Notes under the pieces: model-generated
What the model was told of the DNA's origin: nothing
Database searches by the model: none
Seen by the model: the letters and a program-made list of their open reading frames with translations, nothing else
Part shown: positions 13,601-24,975 of the stretch, one piece after another
Numbering within the stretch: position 1 is the first letter of the stretch
Layout: each line of letters begins with the position of its first letter
Source of the DNA: Tachypleus tridentatus
Lineage: Eukaryota > Arthropoda > Merostomata > Xiphosura > Limulidae
Direction of reading: 5' to 3'
Assembly (NCBI RefSeq): GCF_004210375.1
Contig: NC_134830.1
Location: forward strand, 10,850,001-10,914,000
Length of the DNA stretch: 64,000 bases
Position numbers and translations under genes: made by a program

Positions 13601-14560
13601 GGGTCTTTAGTCTCTTTATTTTTTGGATTTTGAGCAATCATTACAGATATCTTTTATTTTCCAGTTACTATAGGATTTTTACTTCCATTCTAATTATGCT
13701 AATATGTTCCTTATGGATTTAGAAGCTTTCTGGGTATCCCCCCCTTCTGGATTTGGTCATTAATGTGGTCGTCCATGTTCTGTATTTACCTCCATTTGAA
13801 TCACTCTCCTCATGTTCCTTGTTATATTTGTCCCTTAAGACATATTTTCTTCTTCTGTTGGCCTGTAGATGTCACTGATCTGATTTGTTTGCCAATGGCA
13901 TTTTTACTAACTCTTTATAACACTATCTGTCTTCTTCTTTCACCCAACTGCTCCTTTCTCTTCAAGACTGAGGTGATTCAGGAGGATTGTTTCTCTTTTT
14001 TTCCTATTTTCCATCTCCCTCCTTTTCCTTGTTGAAACTCATCTTCCACTTCAGCCTTCATTGTGACTAACTGGTACATTTTATTCATTTTCCTTTTTTT
14101 TCAGGAGCCTTTCTTTCTTCCATTTTATCACCCTGATCCTGTGCTGTGGACAGTGGTGCCTGATCTAAGTTCCAACTATTGAGGTTCGGATTCAAGTAAT
14201 CCAATCAACATGAATCCTTCCATAAGTTGTATCCATCTTCTTGATGCACAATGGCCAGTTCAGGATTGATTCTTGTCTAGTATGCAGGAATTTGTGCACC
14301 TCTTAATCCCAAATTCTTGAGTTAAAGGTGAAGAAGGTTTGATCCTCATCCTTTCTCACATGGATGTTGGTATCTTATAGAAGAGGTTTTGGAAGTAGTT
14401 GACTTGCTGAATATGATCTGGAAGTGCTTCTGTTTTTCCTTTGCACTGGTCTCTCCTACTTCTCAGTGTGGGCTACTAATTAATCTTGTTGCAGAGGTAA
14501 GTACTATATCAGAAGTTATAATTTTCCTATGCTGAAAACATATTTCCAACAAATACTTCT
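10690..14560 (+). mobile_element. Decayed DIRS-like (tyrosine-recombinase) retrotransposon
   Basis: Plus-strand translations in all three frames, joined over stops and frameshifts, give the domain order of a DIRS-type pol. About 11960-12250 has traces of the RT start (K-x-S-G-D-x-x-P-V-x-D-F-V-T). 12337-12531 has F-L-G-V-F-F-Y-T-N, then A-H-D-V-F-L-L-L-G-M-W-S-S-M and V-P-L-S-H-A-H-M-R-S-M-Q. About 12700 has A-S-G-H-W-S. 12870-13030 has the RNase H-like I-N-H-x-x-G-T run with L-C-x-x-T-L-x-L-L-Y-W-A. About 13090-13190 has D-V-F-A-M-D then A-V-D-A-F-S-Q-N-W. 13765-13890 has L-Y-L-P-P-F-E-S-L then L-S-L-K-T-Y-F-L-L-L-L-A, typical of the tyrosine-recombinase core. Ends were not defined, and every domain is disrupted, so it is not functional. 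Confidence 0.65.
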
Positions 14561-15667
14561 CTCCTCCATTCTTCCCACTTCTCCAGTACTCGCATCTTCT
14601 ACCAAACTTTGAAGTGAAGGAGTGTAGAGGGAGTCGTTATAAAATGTTATGCTACTATTTGTAATTACATGATGTGTGATAATTTGCATGAAAGACGTGT
14701 AATATGCTAATTCTAATGGGGGGGGAGTACAAGGCTTGGTGCATGTCTAATGAAGGAGTTCACTTACAGAGGGCTATACTAAATGAGAATAGCTAATTTT
14801 GTGAGTGAAAGTAAACTGCTATCAAAAATATATTTTCAGTGTAGAAAAATTATTGTCTTTGCTATTAGTCAATTTTCTATTTCCAGTGAAAATAAATCTG
14901 GCTAATTTTTTTTTTCATCCTTATTTTACAGTGAAGCATTTCATTCTTCTGCTGACAATACTGATAATATTGCCAATACCAATAATGGGCAGTGTCTTCA
15001 CAAAAAAGATACAGACTAAAATATACCAATATCTTTCACACTAAAAGCTCTTGTTACAGTAAAATCAAATGAGAGGCAATGAAACTTTGTAGAATGGACA
15101 GCAACTGCCTCTTGTGGAGACACAAGTGTAGAGGACAATGTTTCAAAAGTCTTTCGCCTTTCAACATGAAAACCTTTCAGTCTATCAAAGAATACCAAAT
15201 GAGTCTTTTTTTTTTAAAGTATATAGCATAAAACTTTTGAAAACAATTCCTTATAATTTTTGGAGGAAACTGAATAGTCTTGACAAACAAAAATCTCAAA
15301 GTTCATGCTCATTTACAATCCTGCACTTAAAGAATAATAGATATTCACTGAACTCATTCACAGACATTGAAACATATTAATTACATAACTTAAAATGATG
15401 CCTTCATGAATAGAAAACTATGATGTTTCTGGTGATATGCTATGAGGGTTGGTAGAAGTAATGCTTCATTGTTTTACTATATTGTGGTTGTATTTAATAC
15501 AAAATTGTTTTTTATGTTTTAGTTTCAGTAAATAAAATTTCTAAATTGGCAACTTTCATGATTTATTTGGAGCATAACATAAAGTTTTTTGAAGATTTCA
15601 AAACTTTTTGTGAGATAATTGATTTCTAAATATGCTTCTTATTAAATACATATTTTCCTTTTTACAG
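14561..15667. other. USP5 intron or upstream sequence; nothing firmly identified
   Basis: Includes a possible 3' end of the DIRS-like element (to about 14770, with a run of nine G). The open frame 14805-15044 lacks convincing similarity to any family. No upstream USP5 exon was recognised. Confidence 0.4.
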
Positions 15668-15790
15668 TGATCCTAATGCAGTTGTTAGGCCAAAAATTCC
15701 CATATCAGTATGCTTGGAAAACTTTGCTGCTCCAGAAACTCTTGAAGATTTTTTTAGCACAGCAATAAATGCAAAATCCACAGCTCTGAA
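15668..15790 (+). CDS. USP5: USP5/isopeptidase T exon (catalytic domain, first exon in window)
   Basis: Internal exon between acceptor tttttacag and donor gtaagt. It encodes D-P-N-A-V-V-R-P-K-I-P-I-S-V-C-L-E-N-F then A-A-P-E-T-L-E-D-F-F-S-T-A, which matches the USP5/USP13 stretch R-x-x-x-P-x-S-x-C-L-E-x-x-x-A-P-E within the ubiquitin-specific-protease fold. USP5 (isopeptidase T) is a cytosolic/nuclear cysteine protease that disassembles unanchored polyubiquitin. The exon starts with the last base of a codon and ends after two bases of a Lys codon that the next exon completes. Frame continuity across six exons is the main support. The upstream parts of the protein (zinc-finger UBP domains and the Cys box) were searched for by eye in 1-15667 and not found. 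USP5 and USP13 cannot be separated from this fragment; invertebrates usually have a single gene. Confidence 0.9.
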
Positions 15791-16044
15791 GTAAGTAGTT
15801 ATATATATAATGTAAATACTAGTATTATATGATTTCTTAAAATGATGGGACTTGGTATACAGTGTTTGTTTTGATCCATCATGTAGAGAAACCAAGCGTG
15901 TGTGAATTGTCAAAATATGCATTCAGATTTTTTTCTTATCAGAGAGAGCTCAGGTCACTTTACTGTAAACAACCAGAAATTTAAAACTTAAATTAAGAAA
16001 AATAACTTTAATTTTCAGTGATGACGAGAAAACTCACTTGTAGA

Positions 16045-16168
16045 GAAAAATATAAATGTAAAAACGGCTGAACCTGACGATGACCGAAGAAGGTCAAAAT
16101 GTTGTTTGCTCCTCTACATAAACAATTTTCTCAACCCAAACCAGCTGTTTTTACTTGTATATAATTCT
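16045..16168. repeat. Short dispersed repeat with imperfect inverted ends
   Basis: The left part aatgtaaaaacggctgaacc and the right part cagctgtttttacttgtat are imperfect reverse complements. The interior gatgaccgaagaaggtcaaaatgttg ... gctcctctacataaac resembles the tail of a short interspersed element. It sits in USP5 intron 1 as numbered here. Confidence 0.45.
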
Positions 16169-17202
16169 AATTCTGTTTTATTTTTTACTCAAGAGTATAG
16201 CAGAACTGAAATTGTAGTTGTATAAAACTCATCTGAATTTCATAAAAATTCAAATTTTGATAAGCTTAACGTTTATTTATGTTTCTTTAGTTTCTGTTTG
16301 CCTAAATGTGAATTTATTATTTGAAATCACATTTTATTGGCCAGAGAGATAATGAAAACTTTGATTGCTTTTTAGCTTTGAAAAGATATATGGATTCAAA
16401 GCAGTACTTGATAGAAAGGGGAGATGCTAAATTTAATGCTATACAATCTAAATTCAAGTAGTGATGTATTAGTTAGACTTTCAAAAATGGTGACTTGGAT
16501 GTGGCAAAAGCAACATCAAGACAGGTTTGACTTAATTAACTTGAGGATTGTGAATTTTGTTATAGTTGTGGATGTTATTGTTTTCATTCCTGGAAATATT
16601 TTTCTATTATGTCTGTTTTGAAAATCAACAGGAATATTCTTTTGCCTCATGACATAAACTAAGGATATTGGGGATCAGTAAATATGATAATCCAAGGATT
16701 ACAGCAACAAACTGTCAGTTGATCTAAGTATTTCCTTTATTCAATATATTGTTGAGCATATTGCATTTAAACAAAACGTACAACTGCATTAATTTACTTA
16801 ATGGTAATTATGTAAGTGCTACATAAAAATTTACCTTAATCAACAGTATGTGTCTGAGAATGTGGTTAGATTTTTTCTGATATTTATGCACAAATGTGAA
16901 ATTACAGGTAGGTCACATAATATTTAAGAAAATATAAAATGTGAAAATCATTATTTTCAACTTCCTGAAGATGAAGTATGACACATCAAAACACATTAAA
17001 GTTATTGTTTTGAAATAATTTTAATTGTGCATTGATTTTAATGTTCTATATTTAGTTATTGTTGAGCAGCTCTTAACATGGCTGGAATGCTCAATAATTA
17101 CTTTTTGTGGTTGTTAGTATATCTAATTCATAGATTTGACTCAAATTGAAACCAAGAGTGCAACACAATTAGCATTTATAAATTCCATGAAATAATTTAA
17201 TT

Positions 17203-20200
17203 GCTTGGTTGGTTGGCATTTATTGCTGCAAAGCAACTGTGATCTGCACCAAACAACTGGTAAAAAAAATTAAAAATAAAGGTTAATTTATTAAAATATG
17301 TAAAAAGTGATCACATTAAAACAAAACAGAGGCCCATTTCACAATTATGTACCCATAGTAAAAATATATCTAAAATGGTGCCATTGCTTATGGTTGTAAC
17401 AATGGCAGGATAGTAAAATGTGGGCTATTGTGACTAGAATGTCACACACACCAAACATTAGTGCATTAGTCCCAGATAAAAGAAAACAATGAGTTAAAAA
17501 AAATTGTGACCATTGTGTAGCCTAGCTAGGACAACTTTCTCCTTCCAATTCGTATGGAAGCAAGACGTCCAAAGAACAACAGAAGTTTTGATCTGGAAAA
17601 GCTTGTTACCATGTTGCTCACTCCAAATTGAATGCTAACTGGTGCATAGCCAATCCTTGAATACAGTACCATAGTCCATGTATAGTACATGCATGACCAT
17701 GAAAGCACCAGAGAAGATGTACTCAGCTGTCAGCAAACTCATTCCCACGAATACCGATGCGGCCCGATACCAAGACGAACTGGATAGAAATGGGTCAGCT
17801 GGTTTTGAATATCAAGAAGAACAGGGTGGGAACTAAGGTGAAACAAATCCAGGGTGAGGACAGAGCTACGTGTGTCAGTATAAATAATACAATATGTGTA
17901 CTGCATAGCTTTCATGTGATCCAGGGTAAGAGAAGTGGCATACAATTTGGCAGTGAACACAAAAACTACATCAGGGATCCTGTGTGCAAACCATGGCAGA
18001 GACCATGTAGTCGCATGATTTTGAACCATCCATATAAATGAAAAGAAAAGGGTGATTCAAAAGATGTTTGGCAAATAGAAACAGTACTTAAAATTGGTAA
18101 TATCCTCCTTCCTCAGATGACTTAAAAAGGTCACACTTGGGGATAATAATAAGCCATGGTGGGATGGGCTGACCAGTAGAGACAGCAGCATCTTCCAAGG
18201 ACAGACTCAGTTAAACTAGCTGTGCCTGGATATGAAGGCCACAAGGAACAATGGCAATCTATCTATTCTGATAAAGCATGGATTACTGAGGAAGGAAGAC
18301 ACAATGCCAGGTGGGATGCTGTGGTATGGATCAAAGTTTCGAAGTAAAGAGAAGAGAAAGTTGAAACAATGAAGGTATAGAGGAGGTTCATGAGACCCAA
18401 TGTGCAAACTCTGGACTGGAGAAGTGCAGAAAGTCCCCATATAGAGTCAAAGCCTTAGGTGGTGAACAAGTTAAATATCTTCAAAGCCGAGGTTTAGGCA
18501 GCACCGTAGACCCACAGTCCAGTTTTGATCAAGTGAAAATACAATAGATATTTAGCATAGAACATTGATCCACTCCTCAAGAGGTAGAAGAGAGGACATG
18601 GAAGATGTTCAGTGCTCTAGTACACTTGATGCATAACTGCTTGATGTGAGGAATGAAAGTCAGCGTACAGTGAAATATAAACGCCAAGAACTCTGCCTCA
18701 GGGACCACAAGAAACACAACTTCACTAAGATGGAGCTCAGAAATGGGGTGAATACCCTGCTGGTAGCAAAAGTGCATGCAAACAGTTTTAGAAAGAGAAA
18801 AGGTAAAACTGTTTGCTGTGGTCTACTTCAGTTAATGATTGATAGCTGCTACTCAATAAACCTCATGCTCGATGACTGACACGAGATGTAGAAGTCGTTA
18901 ATATAGAGTTTGTTTACAACTGTAGGAAGAAGTTGTGCAGTGATGGCATTAATCTTTATAATGGAAAGTATGACACTCAAGACACAGCCTTGATGGACTC
19001 CAAATTCTTGTGTGAAAGAATAGGAAAGTGTCAAACACACAAGAACTTGGAATCACTGGTCCATTAAAAAAAATTTGATAAAAATGAGCAAATGACCGTT
19101 CAACCCAAATGAGTGGTGGTCTAGCAAGATGCCATACCTCCACCTAGTATCATAAGTCTTCTCAAGGTAATTAAATACAGAAACAAGATGTCACTTGAGA
19201 AGGCTTTACTGATTGATGTTTCAAGTCAAATAACGTGCTCCATGGTGGAGTTTGTTGTTGGAACTGTCCTGAAAAGCAATACAGCTTAAAAGTGTGGAAT
19301 ACCTACAGAAAATATCCCAGGCCTGTTTTTTGAGCCTTTTGTGTCATATGACAGACAAGATTCCACCATGGACGAAGATACCGTGGAAAGCGTTGGGGTT
19401 TTAGGAATACGTCAAGTAGCTGTCTGGACAAAACAGTTGTTACTACTTCCACATAGTCGTCTATCGATGGATTACAGACGACAACAGGATCAAATTCTGA
19501 GAGAGCAGTGAAAAGGGGCCAATTGGTTTGGTTCACTTTCCACAAAGGCATGCAAGTTGGGTGGCATCAACCACAGCTAGTCTCTTTTAAAATGATAGGA
19601 AAATGATCACTGATTCTTGGGACATTGTCACCCCTCCAAGAAAACTAGGAAGAAAGGGAAAGAGAGCAGATAGAGAGATCAGTAGCAGTAAAAGACTGAC
19701 TAGATACATGAAAACAAGTATAAGAACCACTATTGAAGAGAGAGAGAGAGAGATTGTGATCTGAGAGCATACATCGAATGACCCCTCCAATCAAAATTAG
19801 CACTTCCCCAGAGGGGATTACATCCATTAAATTCCCCCAGGATTAAAAAAGATTTCTTCAGGAGACAGATGGAGAGAACAAAAAGTGATGGTATAACCCA
19901 AGGATATATGGATGGCTACAGTCTCCAAGGGTGTACATAGTGGCAAACACCGAGTGGGTACATGCTGATTAACCAACAGTGCCACCCCTCCATGCACTTT
20001 TCCTACACACAAGCTGTCATTTCTGTACAAAAAAACTGCCTAAGTGTAACTACTTTGGAAGGTTTCAGAAACATTTCCTGCAAGGAGAGACACACACAGG
20101 ATGATAAATATTGGTAAAATCCTTAATGTCGTTTATATTCGAACAAAAACCTTGACAGTTCCACTGTATCAAAGTGGTCATTTTTAGTTAGGTGGAGAAG

Positions 20201-20400
20201 AATTGAGTTGAGAGCCTTTCTGTTTTGAACAATGATTTATTGGAAGGAGATTTGTCAACCTCCATGAAACCCAGTGTCTAGTGGGTGGGTTTCTGTCAGT
20301 GGATGAAGATTCTAGTGACCAAGGACATGAACTGACAATCATTTTGCATCTTGGGGCTGGAGAAGAAGATGGACCTGAGGAAACATCTGAACCTACTTTT
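17203..20400 (-). mobile_element. I-clade-like LINE (non-LTR retrotransposon), minus strand
   Basis: A nearly full-length but frameshifted non-LTR element. Minus-strand translation gives an endonuclease start M-T-T-L-I-Q-W-N-C-Q-G-F at about 20181 and the endonuclease middle at 19827-20030. A linker and RT follow at 19303-19551 (M-P-L-W-K-V-N-Q-T-N-W). RT box 5 is L-Y-I-N-D-F-Y-I-S-C near 18890, with Asp-to-Asn in the Y-x-D-D motif, and the thumb runs through 18577-18777. An RNase H-like domain ends R-G-N-E-F-A-D-S near 17745. The 3' tail is CCAACCAACCAAGCAA. An RNase H behind the RT is typical of the I superfamily. It lies in the large USP5 intron, opposite to the gene. Up to 20400 there may be the end of ORF1. 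Confidence 0.8.
17530..20181 (-). pseudogene. LINE ORF2 relic: endonuclease, reverse transcriptase, RNase H
   Basis: This would nick target DNA, prime reverse transcription at the nick and remove RNA. The pieces are split among all three frames by indels, and the RT active-site motif reads Y-I-N-D. The RNase H first motif (family D-G-S) reads Y-G-W-F-K in the visible frame. The start was chosen at the ATG (20181-20179) directly before I-Q-W-N-C-Q-G, where related endonucleases begin. The gene is non-functional. Confidence 0.75.
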
Positions 20401-21046
20401 CCTTTTCAAAATAGTGTCTTTACATTGCACATTGCTAATTTTAATTTTGTTTCCAATGTGGGCAGTAATTTGATGACAGTCTATCACCTGTTGTGCATGG
20501 GGCTCCTACCAAACAAGATGTTTTTGCTGTTGAAACCATTCTTCATGCTGTTGTATCTGTCATTTAAGAAATATTGGATCATGATGTTCATGGCAGGTAC
20601 AAGAGTGATTTGCTATTGCCTTCCATTTGGATTTATTTAAGATTTATTTCTTTTGCCTTTTATTAAAAAAGCTTTATCCACAAGACAATAGGGGGGCTTC
20701 ACCATCTTTTTCAACCATGAAATCTTCAAGGTAACCTAGGATGGTTTTCATTATTATCATAGTGGCCTGATGCGATAAACTCTTACTACCATATTTCATT
20801 CAAACCCAGAAACTCTGTACATACATACCAAAATTTGCATGTAAGGCAGGTGTACATTGAGGTATTATTCCAGGGTATTCAGGGTTGAAATAGTATTTAT
20901 AAATAATAATAATAAATGTACATGTAAAGGTTAACTAAACATATATTGTATTTTATTTTTCAAATATTTAATGAACTGCTCAGTGAAACTACATCAAACT
21001 ACAATAACTATAGAATTGAATGATACTACTCAGTATTTCTTTGGTA

Positions 21047-21076
21047 CAGTAAACTCTCGTTGTAACGAAGTCGTAG
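21047..21076. repeat. Tigger-1 left terminal inverted repeat
   Basis: Starts CAGTAAACTCTCGTTGTAAC then GAAGTCG, preceded by TA. It pairs with 23667-23692. Confidence 0.93.
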
Positions 21077-21380
21077 GGACCAAAGAGAATTGTTCGTTAC
21101 AAAAGAAGTTCGTTAAAAAGGATTTTTTTTTTGTTCACTAGCCAAGTCTGGTAATGGTAGGCCCTATAACTGACGGCTGTTGCAGTACTGGTAATTGGAT
21201 TAAAGACTCAGAAGTCACACGTGTGTAAACACTTAAAATACATTTAATGAAATTCCAAAGGACAATTAACAGCACTTGTAAAAAAAAAAAAAAAATGTAA
21301 AAGAAAATAACATTCATAATATAGACATATGTAATTATAATGTACAGGATACAAACACCAGCAAGAACGTCTAACTGGAG

Positions 21381-23047
21381 TCACTTGAAATATTGCACAA
21401 TGCTTTTTTGCGAACTGCTGTCCCTCTGGCACTTGGTCACAAAACGCTCCATCATGTTTAATTGAGAGATAAACTGTCCTGCGTTAGCCTGGTCTTCAAG
21501 ATATCTCTGAAGTTGCAGGCACATCTCACGAGCTGTAGAATGTGTTGGGATGGGGGGTTCCTCATTGTCGTCATCTTCACTTTCACTGTCATTTTCTGGT
21601 GTCTGTTTATTTTGCACCATGGCCACAATATCACTGTCTGTCAGCGGCTAGTGATCAGATCATTATCAGCAGTCTGGTAGTCCTCTGCTGTGCCATCCAC
21701 CGTAAACCCAGTGTCATTCAGCCGTTTCAAGAGCTGGGCCAATGGTATGTCATCCTCGGGGTCCTCACTGTTTTCTGCTGGCTCTGGAATGAGAATCCAC
21801 AAGTTCTGAAGCAGTTGGCTATGGTTGATTGCTTTACCAATGACCAGGCAGAGCGTAGCAGTCGCATGGCTTCAAGCACAGTCACAGTGAAAACACTTTT
21901 ATTGTCTATTGAATCAATAAGACGCTGTAGCAATAGGGTGCGGTAATGATGTTTTAGATTGGCGATGATGCCTTGGTCCATGGGCTGTGTCTTGTTTGTG
22001 GTATTGGGAGGCAGGAACACCAGCTTGATGGCCTTAAGTCCAGTGGGGCTGGAGTGGGCGGGGCAGTTGTCAATTATCATAAGGACCTTTCTTTTCTGCA
22101 GCACAAACTTTCGGCCAAGTTTTCTCAGCCACTCGGTGAATAGATCTGATGTCATCCAAGCTCGCTTGTTGGCTTTGTATGGTGTTGGCAGGGTTTTGAC
22201 GTCTTTGAAGCAACACGGTTTTGCTGCCTTTCCTTTAAAAAAAAAAAAAAAAAAAAGAAAGAAAATGTACATGGTTAATGTCTTGAAATTAAAAATGAAA
22301 CATTTACATGTCAATAATATGAAGAAAATCATAAAATAACAACTTCTATAGAAAACACAGGAAAATATTTTTACCTGCTTTTGACACTCACCTATGACAA
22401 GTAAAGGAAGCTTCTCGGTGCCGTCCATATTGGCGATACCAAAACAGACAGCCGCTCCTTCGCTTGCTTCCTGCCGTGACAGGAGTCTCCCTTGATAACA
22501 AGAGACTTGTCTGGCAGAAGTTTAAAGAATAAGCCAGACTCATCTGCGTTGAAGACATCCCATGGGCTGTAGTTTTCTAGCAGGCGTGGCAGTGTTGTTG
22601 ATGTCCACTGGTTTGTTTGCTCTGGTTCTACACTACCAGACTTACCACAGATCGTATTTGAAATTGAATGTCGTGTTCTTTTTTTGAATCGGGTTAACCA
22701 CCCATCACTCATGCAAAAGTCAGTGATTCCCATTTGATTAGCAAGTTTTTTTGCCTTTGCTTGCATAACAGGCCCAGAGATAGGAACATTCTCTGATCTA
22801 GCATTTTTGAACCACAGAAGCAATGCCGCTTCTAGGTCAGAATGTTTTGCAGTTTGCATGCGTTTTCTATTGGGACAAAAGTTGTCTCGAAAAGACAATA
22901 TGGCCTCTTTATTTTTCAACCATGCTGACAAAGTGTTCAGAGGCACATCAAATGCTTTTGCTATTTCTGTTTTGTTTTAACTTTTTTTTCAACTTCTTCT
23001 ATTGCTGCAATTTTAGTTTCTATCGATACAAGCTTGCGCTTCGCCAT
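21381..23047 (-). pseudogene. Tigger transposase relic with intron and C-terminal PIP box
   Basis: Start at ATG 23047-23045 (M-A-K-R-K-L). It has an N-terminal pogo-type HTH (E-I-A-K-A-F-D-V-P-L-N-T-L-S-A-W), a CENP-B-type HTH (N-V-P-I-S-G-P-V-M-Q-A-K-A, then D-G-W-L-T-R-F-K), and a DDE core: N-A-D-E-S-G-L-F, I-I-D-N-C-P-A-H and Q-P-M-D-Q-G-I-I. The acidic tail ends Q-K-S-I-V-Q-Y-F-K. At 22233-22391 the frame is interrupted by a 159-bp insert with gtgagt donor and a T-rich tttaaag acceptor; splicing it restores V-I-G-K-A-A-K-P-C-C-F. Single-base frameshifts are inferred near 22980, 22435, 21785 and 21645. The DDE motifs survive, but the gene is broken. Confidence 0.88.
22233..22391 (-). other. 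Intron in the Tigger-1 transposase gene
   Basis: Donor G|gtgagtgt, acceptor ttttaaag|G after an 18-T tract. Removing it joins G and GA into the Gly of V-I-G-K, as expected in the conserved pogo-family segment L-L-V-I-G-K. Confidence 0.75.
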
Positions 23048-23557
23048 GATCAATGATTAATGATCTGTTTAATTTGACTGTGATTAGCCTTTTATAGGCT
23101 ACAGCATACAGGCTGCCCAGGCATAATCTACTCAAGCCATAATCTGAAAATTTTATATCTAAGCTAATTTTGCTGGGAGGGTGGGTGAGTTGGGGCGGCA
23201 GGGGTTTAATGTGTTATTGACCATAATTGTTGTAAAAACATTGCTAGGCTAATCTACTACCCCATCTGCAGTCCGCTATTTCTCAAGTATAAGATTTTGA
23301 TGGTGGCACCACACATTGTTGCGCGGAGACTGACTAATTGCACTTGCTAGCGGCGTAGCGGGTGGTCAGCAGCCGGCAGCGGGGACAATTAATTTAGGGA
23401 AGAAGAGAAAAATAAATATCTTCGTACCTGGTTCGATACAAAGGATGTAATATTGATGCTTTTCACACCCTAGGAACTATAATTATACATCGTTACAAGC
23501 CGACACTTCGATACATGCAGTTCGGTTCAAGGGGCTTTTGTTACTATGTATTTATAT

Positions 23558-23661
23558 GGACAGTTGGCCGGACCAGTCAACAACTTCGATACAAGTGATA
23601 TATTCGGTTGGACAGTTGGCCGGACCAATCAACAACTTCGATACAAGCGATATATTCGGTT
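23558..23661. repeat. 52-bp tandem duplication within Tigger-1 right end
   Basis: Two copies of a unit starting ggacagttggccggacca and ending gatatattcggtt, differing at a few bases (AGTC/AATC, AAGTG/AAGCG). It contains the inner inverted-repeat phrase aacttcgatacaag. Confidence 0.93.
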
Positions 23662-23666
23662 CTAAC

Positions 23667-23692
23667 TACTTCGAAACAATGATAGTTTACTG
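23667..23692. repeat. Tigger-1 right terminal inverted repeat
   Basis: Reads acttcgaaacaatgatagttt then ACTG, followed by TA. It is the reverse complement of the left end with four mismatches. Confidence 0.93.
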
Positions 23693-23984
23693 TATTTAAT
23701 ATTTACTGTAATTTAACCTTCGCTAATCATTATTTTGATGTAAAGTTCTAATTTTGCTCGGTTAAATTTCTCAATGTGAGCTCAGTAAACGTGACTGACC
23801 ACATGACATTTTTGTACTCATTCGAATTATTTATACATATGATTCTACTAATTTTCAATTGTGTGTATATCCTTATGAAAGTTAGCATAGTTGTACATTT
23901 TACGTTGACCAACCTCAACAACCAAAAGAAAATTCAAAATAAATCTAAACTATCCTTTTTTGTGTTTTTTTTTCTAGAATGACT

Positions 23985-24975
23985 TAAAATGTAACATGAA
24001 ACTACATTTGTTTATTTAAAACTGGTAACAATATACTTATTTTTATGATTATATTTTATTGTGTTTATTGCCCTTTGAACCGTGTCTAATTACTATTCAT
24101 ACCGCTAGAAGTTGTACATCACTGGAAACGTGCAGCTTAGGATACACTATCCAATTATTTTACACAATAGCTACTCCAATCTGCTCACATGTGTGCCTTG
24201 TTAAATATTTTTTTATTATATTATTATTTTAGTTATTTTACCTAATCTAACTGTAACTAACTTAGAGATGCTTATTTGTACATTTTAGATAATTTACAAT
24301 AATTAATATAAAGAATACACATGAAAAACAACAAATGAAGTACTCACCTTAGCCTTTTTTTTTTTCTTCTGACAACTGTTGATGGCACTCAAGCCTACTT
24401 TTTCATGTTAGTGAACTAAATAATTTTTTATTTAATGAAATAATGTACCAAAGGACATTGAATAATAACATGCAAGAAGCAGATAATATATCTTGTAATT
24501 ATCATAATTTTTCTGGCTTTATAACTATGTGACAAGAGGCATTACAAATTCATCCAAACCAGTCTTTGTTTCCTATTAGAATAAAGCTTAAATTGGCAGT
24601 GAAATAGGCTGATTTCTGTACAGAAAACAATGTTATTTGATATGTTGTTTGATATATTTGATAAAATAAAACTGTGGCTTTCTATTGGTTATAAATAAAA
24701 AAGTGTTAAATGTAACAGAGAACAACTGAAAAAAACGTCTCAAGTTTGCGTGGGAAGAATGGTCTGATTTTTTATTTGATAGCTGTGTAACCAAACAAGA
24801 TTGAGGGCTATGAAAATTATGCTTTGAGTGAATGATGATAAATTTACATTAAATTTTTACATACTGGAGAGGATAGTAAATGAATTAGAGAAGGGGAAAT
24901 TCCTAGAGAAAGTCGTGTCATACAAGGAGAGATTCAGGAAGTTTTCAATATTGGCTTATAAAATTAAGAACGTAA
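23985..24975. repeat. Dispersed repeat, copy 1 (~0.95 kb)
   Basis: Shares a long chain of matching phrases, in the same order and orientation, with 39045-39910. Examples are tgtaacatg(a/g)a(a/t)acta/tacat, cctaatctaac, cactaaataattttttac, aataacatgcacaa-like, tctgtacagaaaa and ggctataaaattatgctttg. Near its end an open stretch reads K-V-V-S-Y-K-E-R-F-R-K-F. No ends or family are known to me. Confidence 0.7.

Larger units (their letters stand above)
21047..23692 (-). mobile_element. Tigger/pogo-type DNA transposon (Tigger-1 of window), complete ends
   Basis: A 2646-bp element flanked by TA on both sides (21045-21046 and 23693-23694), the duplication expected of the Tc1/mariner superfamily. 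The terminal inverted repeats begin CAGTAAACTCTCGTTGTAAC on the left and CAGTAAACTATCATTGTTTC on the right, each followed by GAAGT. The transposase relic is on the minus strand. The right end carries a 52-bp tandem duplication. It lies in the same USP5 intron as the I-clade LINE. Confidence 0.95.

Noticed and set aside
14805..15044. Possible upstream USP5 exon (contains L-P-I-P-I, like the family's L-P-V-P-M)
   Set aside because: The surrounding residues are hydrophobic and unlike USP5, and the phase and splice sites do not fit the next exon.
17757..18879. Plus-strand frames opposite the I-clade LINE
   Set aside because: Antisense shadows of the RNase H and RT relic.
21542..22339. Plus-strand frames opposite the Tigger-1 transposase
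   Set aside because: Antisense shadows of the transposase reading frame.
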